Assembly: GCA_965221405.1 (NCBI GenBank) | Contig: CBDCSE010000003.1 | Coordinates: 620,001-684,000, forward strand | Length of the DNA: 64,000 nucleotides | DNA from: JAPOUP01 sp965221405 | GTDB lineage: Bacteria > Pseudomonadota > Alphaproteobacteria > Rhodobacterales > Rhodobacteraceae | Reading direction: 5' to 3' | In this document: positions 17,408 through 25,827 of the stretch, one piece after another | Layout: each line of letters begins with the position of its first letter | How positions within the stretch are numbered: the first letter of the stretch is position 1 | The notes under the pieces: generated by a model | What the model was told of the DNA's origin: nothing | Seen by the model: only the letters and a program-made list of their open reading frames with translations | The model's database searches: none | Made by a program: the position numbers and the translations under genes

Positions 17408-18439
17408 ATGACCAAAAGACTGACAGCGACACTGGTATGCGCCGCACTTGCCGCTCTTCCCCAAGCCTCGCTTGGCGCCGATGCGGCACCGGCCGCAATG
17501 ATCATCGCGCAAGGCGGGCTGGGCGATGGTTCCTGGAACGACACCGCGAATGCAGGTTTTACGTCTGGTCTGGCTGCGACCGGGATAGAAGGGCGACCGA
17601 TTGAATCGAAGGACGTTGCCGCTCAAGGTGAAGAGATCATGCGCCGCGCCGCCGATGCGGGGTTCGGCCTTGTGATCAGTCTTGAATGGATTCACGGCGA
17701 GCCGATGCAAAAGGTTGCAGTCGACTATCCGGACACCAACTGGGTCATCATGAACCAGACGCGGGAGGGTGATAACGTCGCCTCGGTTGTGTTTGCCGAA
17801 CACGAGGGATCGTTCTTGGCGGGCGCACTGGCCGCGATGGTTACAACTGATGCCCAAATCCCCGGGATCAACCAGGAACCGATCATCGGTGTGATCGGTG
17901 GCCGCAAGTCCCCTGGCATCGACAAATTCATTTCGGGCTATATCCAGGGTGCAAATGCGGTAAGCGAAGACATTGAAGTCAAGGTCGCATACGCGGATTC
18001 GTTTGGCGATCCGGCCAAGGGCCAGCAAATGGCGCAGGCGATGTTCGATGAAGGCGTAGACATTGTCTATCAGGTCGCTGGCGGCACCGGGATCGGCATC
18101 ATCGAAGCGGCGAAGGCCGCCGGGCGTTATGCGATCGGTGTCGATACGGATCAGGACAGCATGGCTCCGGGCAACGTTCTGACGAGCATGATCAAACGCG
18201 TGGATGTCGCTGTCGAAAATATCGTCGTCGATTACGCTGGTGGCGAATTCCCGGGTGGTGAGGTGATGCGGTTTGGTCTGGCCGAGAACGGCGTCGCCCT
18301 TTCCGACATGACACACACGAAAGATATCGTGCCGACCGAGTATCTGGACAGGGTCGACGCGATGAAGGCCGGTATCATTGCGGGCAAGATTGACGTTTGG
18401 GATGTGTCGACCCAGGGCTACCCCGAGTTCTTCAACTGA
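17408..18439 (+). CDS. BMP-family ABC transporter substrate-binding protein
   Basis: BMP (PnrA/Bmp) proteins bind nucleosides or related compounds for ABC import. The 343-residue product has a signal peptide (about 1-24, cut near SLGADA) with no lipobox Cys, then the family blocks GGLGDGSWNDTANAGF, GFGLVISLEWIHGEPMQ, EHEGSFLAGALAA, VIGGRKSPGID and VDTDQDSMAPGNVLTSM. These match the fold in which an Asp and aromatic residues hold a ribose. Its transport genes begin only at 19390 because a transposase relic lies in between. Confidence 0.94.
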   Translation: MTKRLTATLVCAALAALPQASLGADAAPAAMIIAQGGLGDGSWNDTANAGFTSGLAATGIEGRPIESKDVAAQGEEIMRRAADAGFGLVISLEWIHGEPMQKVAVDYPDTNWVIMNQTREGDNVASVVFAEHEGSFLAGALAAMVTTDAQIPGINQEPIIGVIGGRKSPGIDKFISGYIQGANAVSEDIEVKVAYADSFGDPAKGQQMAQAMFDEGVDIVYQVAGGTGIGIIEAAKAAGRYAIGVDTDQDSMAPGNVLTSMIKRVDVAVENIVVDYAGGEFPGGEVMRFGLAENGVALSDMTHTKDIVPTEYLDRVDAMKAGIIAGKIDVWDVSTQGYPEFFN

Positions 18440-18819
18440 CCATCCGAACTGTTCAGGAAACATCCGGGCCATCGGGGAACTGGTGATCCGGATGTGGAAA
18501 CTCGCCTTATGCCCTCATCTGCCACGATCTCTGGCATCATGCCGGGCGCGGTTCTCGTATGTCGAAGTGTGTTTTTCGCAGTGCACTGGAATGAAACGAC
18601 ATTTTCTGTGCCGGATCGAGGAATTGCCCTTGATCCAGGCGAGATCGCGAAAATCCGCAGTTCGGGCCGAGGTTTTTCCGTGACCACTTTCCCCACCTTC
18701 GTTCCAGCCATGGAGGATCCGGGGTGTGGAAGGGTGTTCCCCCAGGACTGGTTTCAAGAGTTCCTGAACGGGGCGGGAAGGAGCGCTCCGATGAAGAGAC
18801 CACAATCCGGGAACCCGGT
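18440..18819. other. No recognisable gene
   Basis: 380 bp after the binding-protein gene. No terminator hairpin or credible gene. It is the left part of the inserted material that separates the binding protein from the ATPase gene. Confidence 0.5.
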
Positions 18820-19334
18820 TGCCAACACCCGCCGCGCAAGCGGATCCGTCATGGTGTCGTGGTGCGCGTGAACGCCGGGACGGCGGACGGAAAGCCGACG
18901 GACGCCGGCTGGTGCTCGACCCTGACCGGAGGCTCGTGGCGGTCGCCGACGGCGCGGGGAACAGCCAGCCTTTCTTGGAATCGTTTTGCCCCGACGTGAC
19001 CCCGGTCGACTGCCGACGCGCGGTCCGGCATCTGGGCGGCGCCGCCGACGCGGCCTTTGGCCCGGACACGGCTGCCGGATCGGCCCGGTCCAGAAGATGA
19101 CGGGAGGTCCCGCGCCACGACCCCGGGGGTGTCGGTAGGGTGATGGACGCGACGCGCCGCCCGCCGCGGGGGGAAAGTGCCGAGGATATCTGGAGGGAAC
19201 TCGCCCTCTTACGCGACAGTCACCTCCGCATGGAACACGCGGGCGCCGCCCGCGCGCGCTACGCCGTCGGTTCCGTGGAATCCGCGAGCAAGGTTCCCGT
19301 GACGGCCCGGATCAAGCGCTCCGGACAGGGCTGA
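18820..19334 (+). pseudogene. Transposase remnant (ISKra4-like)
   Basis: Plus-strand frames read VAVADGAGNSQPFLESFCPD, then VDCRRAVRHLGGAADAAFG, then after a frameshift HLRMEHAGAARARYAVGS and VESASKVPVTARIKRSGQG. This resembles the C-terminal half of ISKra4-type transposases (catalytic DGA, a cysteine/His block, then YxIGSGxVESACK). The start and the last part are missing. It cuts the ABC operon between the binding protein and the ATPase. Confidence 0.6.
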
Positions 19335-19389
19335 GGCCGTGGATCCTGCTCGTTGCGTGATTCGCGGGAGAAATGTCAGGGAACCAGAA

Positions 19390-20946
19390 ATGAACCATAT
19401 GAGAACGGCACCCGATGTGACAGTTCGTCTTGGTGCGGCGGGCCTCAGTAAATCCTATGGGCCGGTTGAGGCAAATAAGGATATCTCGCTGTATGTTGCA
19501 CCGGGCGAGATCCACGCAATCGTTGGTGAGAACGGCGCTGGGAAGTCGACGCTCATGCGGTTGCTGCAGGGGGTCGAGCAACCGGACGCGGGCCATATAA
19601 TCGTTGAGGATCGCTCGACCCGGTTTTCCAGCCCGTGCGATGCATTTGCGTCCGGGATCGGCATGATCCATCAGGAGTTCATGCTGGCCCCTGATCTGAC
19701 GCTGTTGGAGAACCTCGTCTTGGGGGACGAACCTCTCTCGGGCGCGGTAGGGCGTATCGACTGGGCTGCGGCCCGGGACAGCGGTAACACGCTGGCCTTC
19801 CAGGCGGGGATTGGGATCGATTGGGACCGAAAGGCGGGTACGACGCCGGTCCATATCCAGCAATTTGTCGAAATCATTCGTCTGTTGCGCCGGGGGACCC
19901 GGGTGCTGATCATGGACGAGCCCACCTCGGTTCTTGCGCCAGCTCAGGTCGAGGATCTGTTCGGCCTGCTGAGGCGCCTGCAGGAAAAAGGCGCGACGAT
20001 CATCTTCATCAGCCACAAGCTGAACGAGGTCATCGCGCTGGCCGACCGAATCACGGTCATCCGTCGGGGTGCGGTTGTGTTTTCCAGCGCCACGCAGGAG
20101 ACCACCATCGCGGAACTCTCGCACCATGTCATTGGCGAGAAGTTGGACGCAACCGAGATCAGCAGGGACGCCGTGACCGGCACCGAACAGCGCATCCTGG
20201 AAGTGTCCGACCTTTCCACCCCGGAGCGTGAGCGGTCGCATCCGCTTTTTGATATCAACCTCAACATCAAAGCGGGCGAGATTGTCGGACTGGCAGGGGT
20301 ATCCGGCAACGGTCAGACCGAACTGGTCGAATGCCTTGTTGGGTTGCGGGCGGTTTCTGCGGGCCATATCACGCTGTGGGGGCGCGACATCACTCATACA
20401 GGCAATCGCGAGCGGCGCGATCTTGGAATGCGCTACGTCAGCGCGGACCGTCGGCATGAGGGACTGGCCCTTGAGGCCCCGATCGACATCAACGTCATCG
20501 CGGGAAGCCAGCGTCAGGTCCCTATTCGAACCGGTCAGGTTATCAGCCTTTCCACTTTGCGCACCGAGGCTGAAAAACGCTTGAAGAACCTGGATGTGCG
20601 GTTCGGTCGCCTGCGGGATGCCGTGCGCAGCCTGTCAGGCGGCAACCAGCAAAGGGTTGTTTTTGCGCGTGAGATTTCAAATGATCCGGCGCTCTTGGTG
20701 GTCTCGCAGCCGACGAGAGGCGTTGACTTGAAGGGGATCGCCGCGATCCACGCATTGATCGACGCTTTGCGTGCCGAGGGCAAATCGATACTGCTGGTCT
20801 CGGAGGAACTTGACGAGATCATCAAGCTGTCTGACCGCGTTTACGTTCTGGCCGATGGCCGGATCACCGGAGAAATGGCGCGCGCCGAATTGGACGTATC
20901 CGCGCTTGGGCGTATGATGCTGATGGGAGGCGCATCGGGTGCGTGA
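19390..20946 (+). CDS. ABC transporter ATP-binding protein, nucleoside/sugar type with two ATPase domains
   Basis: The 518-residue product has two tandem ABC domains like those of ribose and BMP importers. Domain 1 has Walker A GENGAGKST and Walker B with VLIMDEPTSVL, but its signature reads TTPVHIQQFVEIIRL instead of LSVGxxQRVEI, so it is degenerate. Domain 2 has the usual weak Walker A GVSGNGQTE and a good signature LSGGNQQRVVFAREI. ATG at 19390 (with GGGAA before it) is preferred to a GTG at 19339 that lies in IS debris. It overlaps the next gene by 8 bp. Confidence 0.93.
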   Translation: MNHMRTAPDVTVRLGAAGLSKSYGPVEANKDISLYVAPGEIHAIVGENGAGKSTLMRLLQGVEQPDAGHIIVEDRSTRFSSPCDAFASGIGMIHQEFMLAPDLTLLENLVLGDEPLSGAVGRIDWAAARDSGNTLAFQAGIGIDWDRKAGTTPVHIQQFVEIIRLLRRGTRVLIMDEPTSVLAPAQVEDLFGLLRRLQEKGATIIFISHKLNEVIALADRITVIRRGAVVFSSATQETTIAELSHHVIGEKLDATEISRDAVTGTEQRILEVSDLSTPERERSHPLFDINLNIKAGEIVGLAGVSGNGQTELVECLVGLRAVSAGHITLWGRDITHTGNRERRDLGMRYVSADRRHEGLALEAPIDINVIAGSQRQVPIRTGQVISLSTLRTEAEKRLKNLDVRFGRLRDAVRSLSGGNQQRVVFAREISNDPALLVVSQPTRGVDLKGIAAIHALIDALRAEGKSILLVSEELDEIIKLSDRVYVLADGRITGEMARAELDVSALGRMMLMGGASGA

Positions 20947-22012
20947 TGTTGCCGTCTCCAAGCCGCGCACCGCGTTTCTGGACTGGATCGAGAACGGGTT
21001 TGGCTTAACCCTGCCCTTTGCGATTGCGGTACTTGTTGCCTCGGTTGTTCTTGTCGCCATCGGGGAGAATCCGTTTGAGGTGTTCTCGCTGATGGTGAGC
21101 GAGTCATTTGGTTCATCCAGCAGAATTGCAGCGATGCTTTCGGCGACGACGCCGCTTTTGTTTACCGGTGTCGCGACATCGATCTGTTTCCGCGCCGGTG
21201 TTTTCAATGTCGGCGTCGAAGGCGCGTTCATTGTCGGAGGGTTGGCGGCGGCGTTTATCGGTTTCACCCTACCCGCCGTCATGGGGTTTACGCTGGTGCC
21301 GCTGGCATTCGCTTTCGCAGTCTCCGTCAGCACCATCTGGCTTTTGATCCCCGGCTACCTTTTGGCGCACTATGACATCGAGGAAGTTGTCTCGACCCTG
21401 ATGCTGAACTTCGTGGCGCTCGGCATCACCGGATATCTGGTCAACGGTCCACTTTTGTCCGAGCAGTCAGGCAACAACATCACGCCGTTGATCCATGAGG
21501 GTGCACAGCTTTCGCGGCTCATGCCACCCTCGACGTTGCACGCCGGGTTTATCCTCGGGTTGATTGTCGTCGCGTTTTACGCGATCTGGACGAAGCGGAC
21601 GCCAATGGGGATCGAAAGCGCTCTGGTCGGTCACAACCGTCGCTTTGCCCGTGCGGTCGGGATATCCATTCCCACAATTATCATTCTGGTGATGGCAATT
21701 TCCGGTGTGATCTCGGGGCTGGGAGGCGCGTCGCACGCGCTTGGCCAGTTGCATCGCTTTACTGAAGGATTCTCGCCGGGCTACGGGTTCACCGGCATGG
21801 CGGTCGCGCTGTTGGGGCGCAATACCGGGCTCGGCATTCTGCTCGGCTCGATCCTTTTTGGTGCGCTGGCGTCGGCGGGCACCACGGTGCAGCTCTTTTC
21901 CGACATCCCACTTGATATCGTGAACATTATCGAAGGCACCGTGATGATTTTCGCGGTGGTGGAGTTTGGGCGGATCAGCCTTCGGTGGCGGCAGAGAAGG
22001 AAAAACTCATGA
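20939..22012 (+). CDS. ABC transporter permease (BMP/nucleoside importer)
   Basis: Membrane subunit of the importer. The 357-residue product starts at a GTG inside the ATPase gene, has about nine to ten hydrophobic segments and the family block FRAGVFNVGVEGAFIVGG, which is typical of BMP-linked permeases, plus a late GYGFTGMAVALLGRNTGLG. Coupled to both neighbours by overlaps (8 bp and 4 bp). Confidence 0.94.
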   Translation: MRDVAVSKPRTAFLDWIENGFGLTLPFAIAVLVASVVLVAIGENPFEVFSLMVSESFGSSSRIAAMLSATTPLLFTGVATSICFRAGVFNVGVEGAFIVGGLAAAFIGFTLPAVMGFTLVPLAFAFAVSVSTIWLLIPGYLLAHYDIEEVVSTLMLNFVALGITGYLVNGPLLSEQSGNNITPLIHEGAQLSRLMPPSTLHAGFILGLIVVAFYAIWTKRTPMGIESALVGHNRRFARAVGISIPTIIILVMAISGVISGLGGASHALGQLHRFTEGFSPGYGFTGMAVALLGRNTGLGILLGSILFGALASAGTTVQLFSDIPLDIVNIIEGTVMIFAVVEFGRISLRWRQRRKNS

Positions 22013-22905
22013 TCATCGGACAGATCCTCGCCTCGACTCTTGTGCTGACCACGCCGATACTGCTTGCGGCCATGGGCGGACTAATCAATCGCGACGCAGG
22101 CATCGTCAACATCGCACTGGAGCCAAAGATACTCGCGGGCGCCTTCGTGGCAGTCATTGTCTCGTCTGTGACGGGATCCTGGATTCTGGCCGTGCTTGCC
22201 GCAGCCTTTGCCGGTGCGTTCATCGGCTGGCTGTTTTCGCTGAGCGTGACCCGTCTTCGCGCGGATATGATTGTGGCGGGCTTGGGGTTGAACTTCCTTG
22301 TTGCCGGACTGTTGGGCTTCATCCTGAGCTGGAGCTTCAATTCAAGCGGCACTCTGCGCATGCCGAATGTGGTCTTGCTGCCAAAGGTGCTGCCGGAGTC
22401 AGTATCGTCGGTTCCGATTGTCGGATCGGCTTTGGCACAACTTGAGCCGATCACGTTGTTTGCCTGGGCTGTGGTGTTGGTGTTGCCGTTTTTCCTGACG
22501 CAAACTCGATTTGGTTTGCGCCTTCGCGCCACCGGCAATGCGCCACAGGTGGCGGACGCCATGGGGTTGGCCTCGCGCAGGATTCAGGACATCTCGACCG
22601 CCATAGCCGGTTTCCTCTCGGGGCTGGGTGGCGCACATCTGGCGCTTGCCTCCATAGGGCTCTTTAACGAGGGGCTTTCGGCGGGCCGTGGTTTTATTGC
22701 GCTCGCGGCGTTCTACTCCGGCCGCAACCGGCCTGTGGCGACCGCTTTGGTCTGCCTTCTCTTTGGGTTTCTGGACGCCACGCAAATCAGGATGCAGACC
22801 GCCGGGCTGCCGCCAAAACTGGTCGGGACCATCCCTTATGTCATGGTCATTCTTGCGCTTTGTACGGCAGGCTGGCACGCCAAGCGGAAGGGACAGGTCA
22901 CCTGA
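22009..22905 (+). CDS. ABC transporter permease, second subunit
   Basis: Partner permease of 298 residues with about eight to nine membrane segments. It has GGLINRDAGIVNIALEPKIL (family block LxNxRxGVxNIGxEG) and GRGFIALAAFYSGRNRP near the C-terminus. I chose the ATG at 22009, which forms an ATGA overlap with the previous stop and has AAGGAA upstream; a GTG at 21985 in frame is less likely. Together with 19390 and 20939 it completes the importer. Confidence 0.94.
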   Translation: MIIGQILASTLVLTTPILLAAMGGLINRDAGIVNIALEPKILAGAFVAVIVSSVTGSWILAVLAAAFAGAFIGWLFSLSVTRLRADMIVAGLGLNFLVAGLLGFILSWSFNSSGTLRMPNVVLLPKVLPESVSSVPIVGSALAQLEPITLFAWAVVLVLPFFLTQTRFGLRLRATGNAPQVADAMGLASRRIQDISTAIAGFLSGLGGAHLALASIGLFNEGLSAGRGFIALAAFYSGRNRPVATALVCLLFGFLDATQIRMQTAGLPPKLVGTIPYVMVILALCTAGWHAKRKGQVT

Positions 22906-23459
22906 TGCGAACCGCACTTCTCATCGTCGATATGCAGAATTCGTTTCTGCACCCCGATGGCGGAAACTACTATCCCGATGTCGCGCCGGTCATTGAAAAC
23001 TGCGCCTCGCTTCTTGACGCCGCGCGCACCGCCGGGACCATCATCGTTCACATTGCGGACCGTCATCGTGCGGGTGTTCACGACTTCGAGGAAAACGTCC
23101 TGCCCCGGCATTGCGTGCATGGCGAATTCGACGCGGCTTTTTTCGAAGGCTTCGGATCGAATGGTGCGCCCAATGAGATCGAGATCGTCAAGCGCCGATT
23201 CAGCGCCTTCTTCGCGACCGATCTGGCGCTGTTCCTGAACGAGCAGACGGTTGAGCGTGTTGTGATCTGCGGCGTCAAGGCTAACGTCTGTGTTCGAGCG
23301 ACTGCGCAGGACGCCTTTGGGCACGGCTTCGAAGTGAATGTCGTGCGCGATGCCACGAATTCGAACCAGACACATCTTGCCGAGGCCTCACTTGAAGATA
23401 TCGAGCGCTATATGGGCCGTCTGGTCACCACGGACGCGGTGAAGGGTTTTCTGGCATGA
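22905..23459 (+). CDS. Cysteine hydrolase of the isochorismatase family
   Basis: These enzymes hydrolyse amides or vinyl ethers with an Asp-Lys-Cys triad. The 184-residue product shows MRTALLIVDMQNSF (Asp9), EIVKRRFSAFF (Lys) and VICGVKANVCVRAT (Cys), so the triad is complete. It starts in the stop of the permease gene (TGATG) and overlaps the kinase gene by 4 bp. Substrate unknown: within a nucleoside-type operon an N-carbamoyl or nicotinamide-like amide is conceivable, but nothing in the sequence settles this. Confidence 0.9.
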   Translation: MRTALLIVDMQNSFLHPDGGNYYPDVAPVIENCASLLDAARTAGTIIVHIADRHRAGVHDFEENVLPRHCVHGEFDAAFFEGFGSNGAPNEIEIVKRRFSAFFATDLALFLNEQTVERVVICGVKANVCVRATAQDAFGHGFEVNVVRDATNSNQTHLAEASLEDIERYMGRLVTTDAVKGFLA

Positions 23460-24298
23460 CCGCGCTTGCCGTCTCGGGGTATTCCAGCATGGACTATGCG
23501 ATTGGCCTGGATGGGCAGATCGAGGGTGAGCACACCACTCTGATCTCGTATCGCGACACCACCGCCTGGCCACGGCTGGGGGGATGTCCGAGTTATGTCT
23601 GTGTGGCTGCTGCAGGTCTGGGTCAAAAGGCGCAGCCGATCAGTTGGATCGGACGCGATGACAATGCCGAGAAGCTCCTGGTCGATCTTCAGGCCGCAAA
23701 TGTGTCTACCGATGGCATTGCGCGGATCGACGGCCCTTCGCCTATGGCTGTGCTTGCCTATCAGGCCGACGGAAGTTGCGCTTGCCTGTTCGATCCGGCT
23801 TTTGCCGGACGCGAGGACCTGACCGAAACGCAGCGCGGGATCATCGCCGCCGCAAGCCACATTTGTATCACGGCAGGGCCGCCGCATCTGATATCTGACA
23901 TACTTGCAGCCCGCGACCCGGATACCCGGCTCTACTGGATCTGCAAGAACGATGCGCATTGCTTTACTGACGAAATTCGCGCGGTTCTTTCAGTCGAGGC
24001 CGACGTGATCTTTTGCAACCGGTCTGAACGCGATCTGATTATGGGGCATCGGGCCGATGCGATCGTCGTCGAAACGCGTGGCACGGACGGCATTTCAATT
24101 TCGGTGGGAGCGCAAGCAGCCCACCTTGAAATCGACCCCGTGGCGGTAAGGGACACGACCGGTGCCGGTGACACATTTGCGGGCGGGTTCATTGTCTCAG
24201 AGATGCGCATGGAGATATCGCCACGGGCGGCTGCGGATAACGGGCTTCGCGCGGCGCGAAACATGCTCAGTGAACGCCTGAAAAGGGAACAGGCATGA
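23456..24298 (+). CDS. PfkB-family sugar or nucleoside kinase
   Basis: The 280-residue product has the N-terminal substrate lid region with GGCPSYVCVAAAGLG (GG motif) and the C-terminal signature DTTGAGDTFAGGF with the catalytic Asp. It is somewhat shorter than ribokinase (about 305). Placed between a cysteine hydrolase and a nucleoside phosphorylase, it could phosphorylate the imported nucleoside or the sugar set free from it. Overlaps both neighbours by 4 bp. Confidence 0.9.
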   Translation: MTALAVSGYSSMDYAIGLDGQIEGEHTTLISYRDTTAWPRLGGCPSYVCVAAAGLGQKAQPISWIGRDDNAEKLLVDLQAANVSTDGIARIDGPSPMAVLAYQADGSCACLFDPAFAGREDLTETQRGIIAAASHICITAGPPHLISDILAARDPDTRLYWICKNDAHCFTDEIRAVLSVEADVIFCNRSERDLIMGHRADAIVVETRGTDGISISVGAQAAHLEIDPVAVRDTTGAGDTFAGGFIVSEMRMEISPRAAADNGLRAARNMLSERLKREQA

Positions 24299-25029
24299 AA
24301 CGCGCCTGGTATCTTGGGCTTACACCGGAAGAGATCGGGGACAGGGTAATTCTCATTGGCGACCCTGACCGGGTGGACCGTCTGTCCCGGCTTTTGGAAA
24401 ACCCGGTGCATCACCCGGTTTCCCGTGGCCTGAAATCGGTGACCGGTGTTAGCAACGGCTGCCGGATCACCATCGCCGCTTTTGGCATGGGGTCACCGAT
24501 TGCCACCATCGTGCTGCACGAACTGGCCGATCTTGGCGCCGACAAGTTTTTGCGTATCGGCACGGCGATGTACCTCCCTCCGGTTGCGCCGGGTCAGTTG
24601 TTGATCAGCAAATGCGCGATCGGGTTCGAGGGCACCTCACCGGCCTATCGCGAAACGGGCGGCGACATTCAGGCCGACGCTGGGCTTGCGGCGACCTTGT
24701 ATGCGGCGGCAATACAGGCCGGCCAGCAACCACGAACCGGGCGTTACGCCACTTTCGATGTCTTTTACCGGGATATGTTTGGGATTGACGAGGCAGGGAA
24801 GAAACGCGCCGAGGCAAACCACAGGATGCTGGCGGATAAGGAGGTGCTGGCCGTGGATATGGAGACATCGGCCCTGCTCGCCGCCGCATCGGCGCTGAAC
24901 GTTGCCTGCGCTACGCTTTGCGTCGGGTCAGTCAATGCTCTGACCCGGGAAAAACTCCCGTCCGCCGCGATGGCCGAGGGGGAGAAATTGCTGTTCCGCA
25001 TCGCCCTCGACGGCTTGACCGCCATTTGA
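24295..25029 (+). CDS. Nucleoside phosphorylase family protein
   Basis: NP-I family enzymes split nucleosides with phosphate into base and pentose 1-phosphate. The 244-residue product contains LIGDPDRVDRLS (phosphate site), GMGSPIATIVLHEL, FLRIGTAMYLPP and AVDMETSALLA (ribose-binding MET-E motif), a pattern closest to uridine phosphorylase. FDVFYRDMFG lies in the base-recognition region and departs from the FVDGQYE-like motifs of UdP/PNP, so the base may be unusual. Confidence 0.9.
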   Translation: MKRAWYLGLTPEEIGDRVILIGDPDRVDRLSRLLENPVHHPVSRGLKSVTGVSNGCRITIAAFGMGSPIATIVLHELADLGADKFLRIGTAMYLPPVAPGQLLISKCAIGFEGTSPAYRETGGDIQADAGLAATLYAAAIQAGQQPRTGRYATFDVFYRDMFGIDEAGKKRAEANHRMLADKEVLAVDMETSALLAAASALNVACATLCVGSVNALTREKLPSAAMAEGEKLLFRIALDGLTAI

Positions 25030-25055
25030 CCATATGTCTGCAAAGGTGAGATCCC

Positions 25056-25823
25056 ATGACTGATATCGCCAAACGTTATTTCGAAGCGGTTTCAAGCCGT
25101 CTCAATCATGTGGCGGAGACCCAAGCGAACGCGATTGAGGCGGCTGCGGAGCTTTGCGCCGCCTCGATCATGGCGGGCAAGCTGGTTTTTACTTTCGGCA
25201 CCGGCCATGGTTCATTCGCTGCGATGGAGATGTTTCCGCGTACGGGAACCGTGACCGGATTCCGTCCGATTGTGGAAAGCACGATGATTTCCTTCCATCG
25301 GGTTCTGGGCGATGGCGGTGCCCGGCAGTATCGCTTCATTCACAGCCAGGAGGGTTATGGCGACGCGATCCTTTCGGCGCATCAGCTGGATCCTGGAGAT
25401 ACAATGCTGATCTTTTCCCATTCGGGTCTGAATGCGGTAACGTTGGATATTGCGGTGGGCGCGAAGGCGAAAGGGATGAAGCTGATCGGCGTCACATCGG
25501 TCCCGCATTCATCGTCGACACCGTCGCGGCATTCCTGCGGCAAACGGCTGTTTGAGCTCGCGGATGTTGTGATCGACACCGGCATACCGAAGGGTGACGC
25601 GAGCATCGACATCGAAGGGTTGCCGCATCGTGTGGGAGCGACCTCGACCTCGATTGTCATCGCAATTGGTCACGCGATCAACGCCGTGACGGCCGATATC
25701 ATGGTGAGGAACGGTCACGAACCCTATGTCATGGTCAGCCCGAACACCGCCGAGAAGGCTGCGGCCAACCGCATCAATGACCGCAACTACGCTGAGTTGT
25801 GGCGGCGCCTCAAGGACAGATGA
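25056..25823 (+). CDS. SIS-domain sugar isomerase-like protein
   Basis: The 255-residue product has one SIS (phosphosugar-binding) domain: LVFTFGTGHGSFAAMEMFPR and MLIFSHSGLNAVTLDIAVGAK, the latter being the Ser/Thr-rich phosphate loop. It resembles UPF0309-type proteins found beside sugar kinases and phosphorylases. A role in isomerising the pentose or hexose phosphate made by the preceding enzymes is an inference. It lies 26 bp after the phosphorylase gene. Confidence 0.88.
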   Translation: MTDIAKRYFEAVSSRLNHVAETQANAIEAAAELCAASIMAGKLVFTFGTGHGSFAAMEMFPRTGTVTGFRPIVESTMISFHRVLGDGGARQYRFIHSQEGYGDAILSAHQLDPGDTMLIFSHSGLNAVTLDIAVGAKAKGMKLIGVTSVPHSSSTPSRHSCGKRLFELADVVIDTGIPKGDASIDIEGLPHRVGATSTSIVIAIGHAINAVTADIMVRNGHEPYVMVSPNTAEKAAANRINDRNYAELWRRLKDR

Positions 25824-25827
25824 CCCA

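Noticed and set aside
17351..18472. 373-codon minus-strand frame over the BMP gene
   Set aside because: Antisense shadow in GC-rich DNA; BMP family motifs are on the plus strand.
19312..20457. 381-codon minus-strand frame over the ABC ATPase
   Set aside because: Antisense shadow; no ribosome site or domain.
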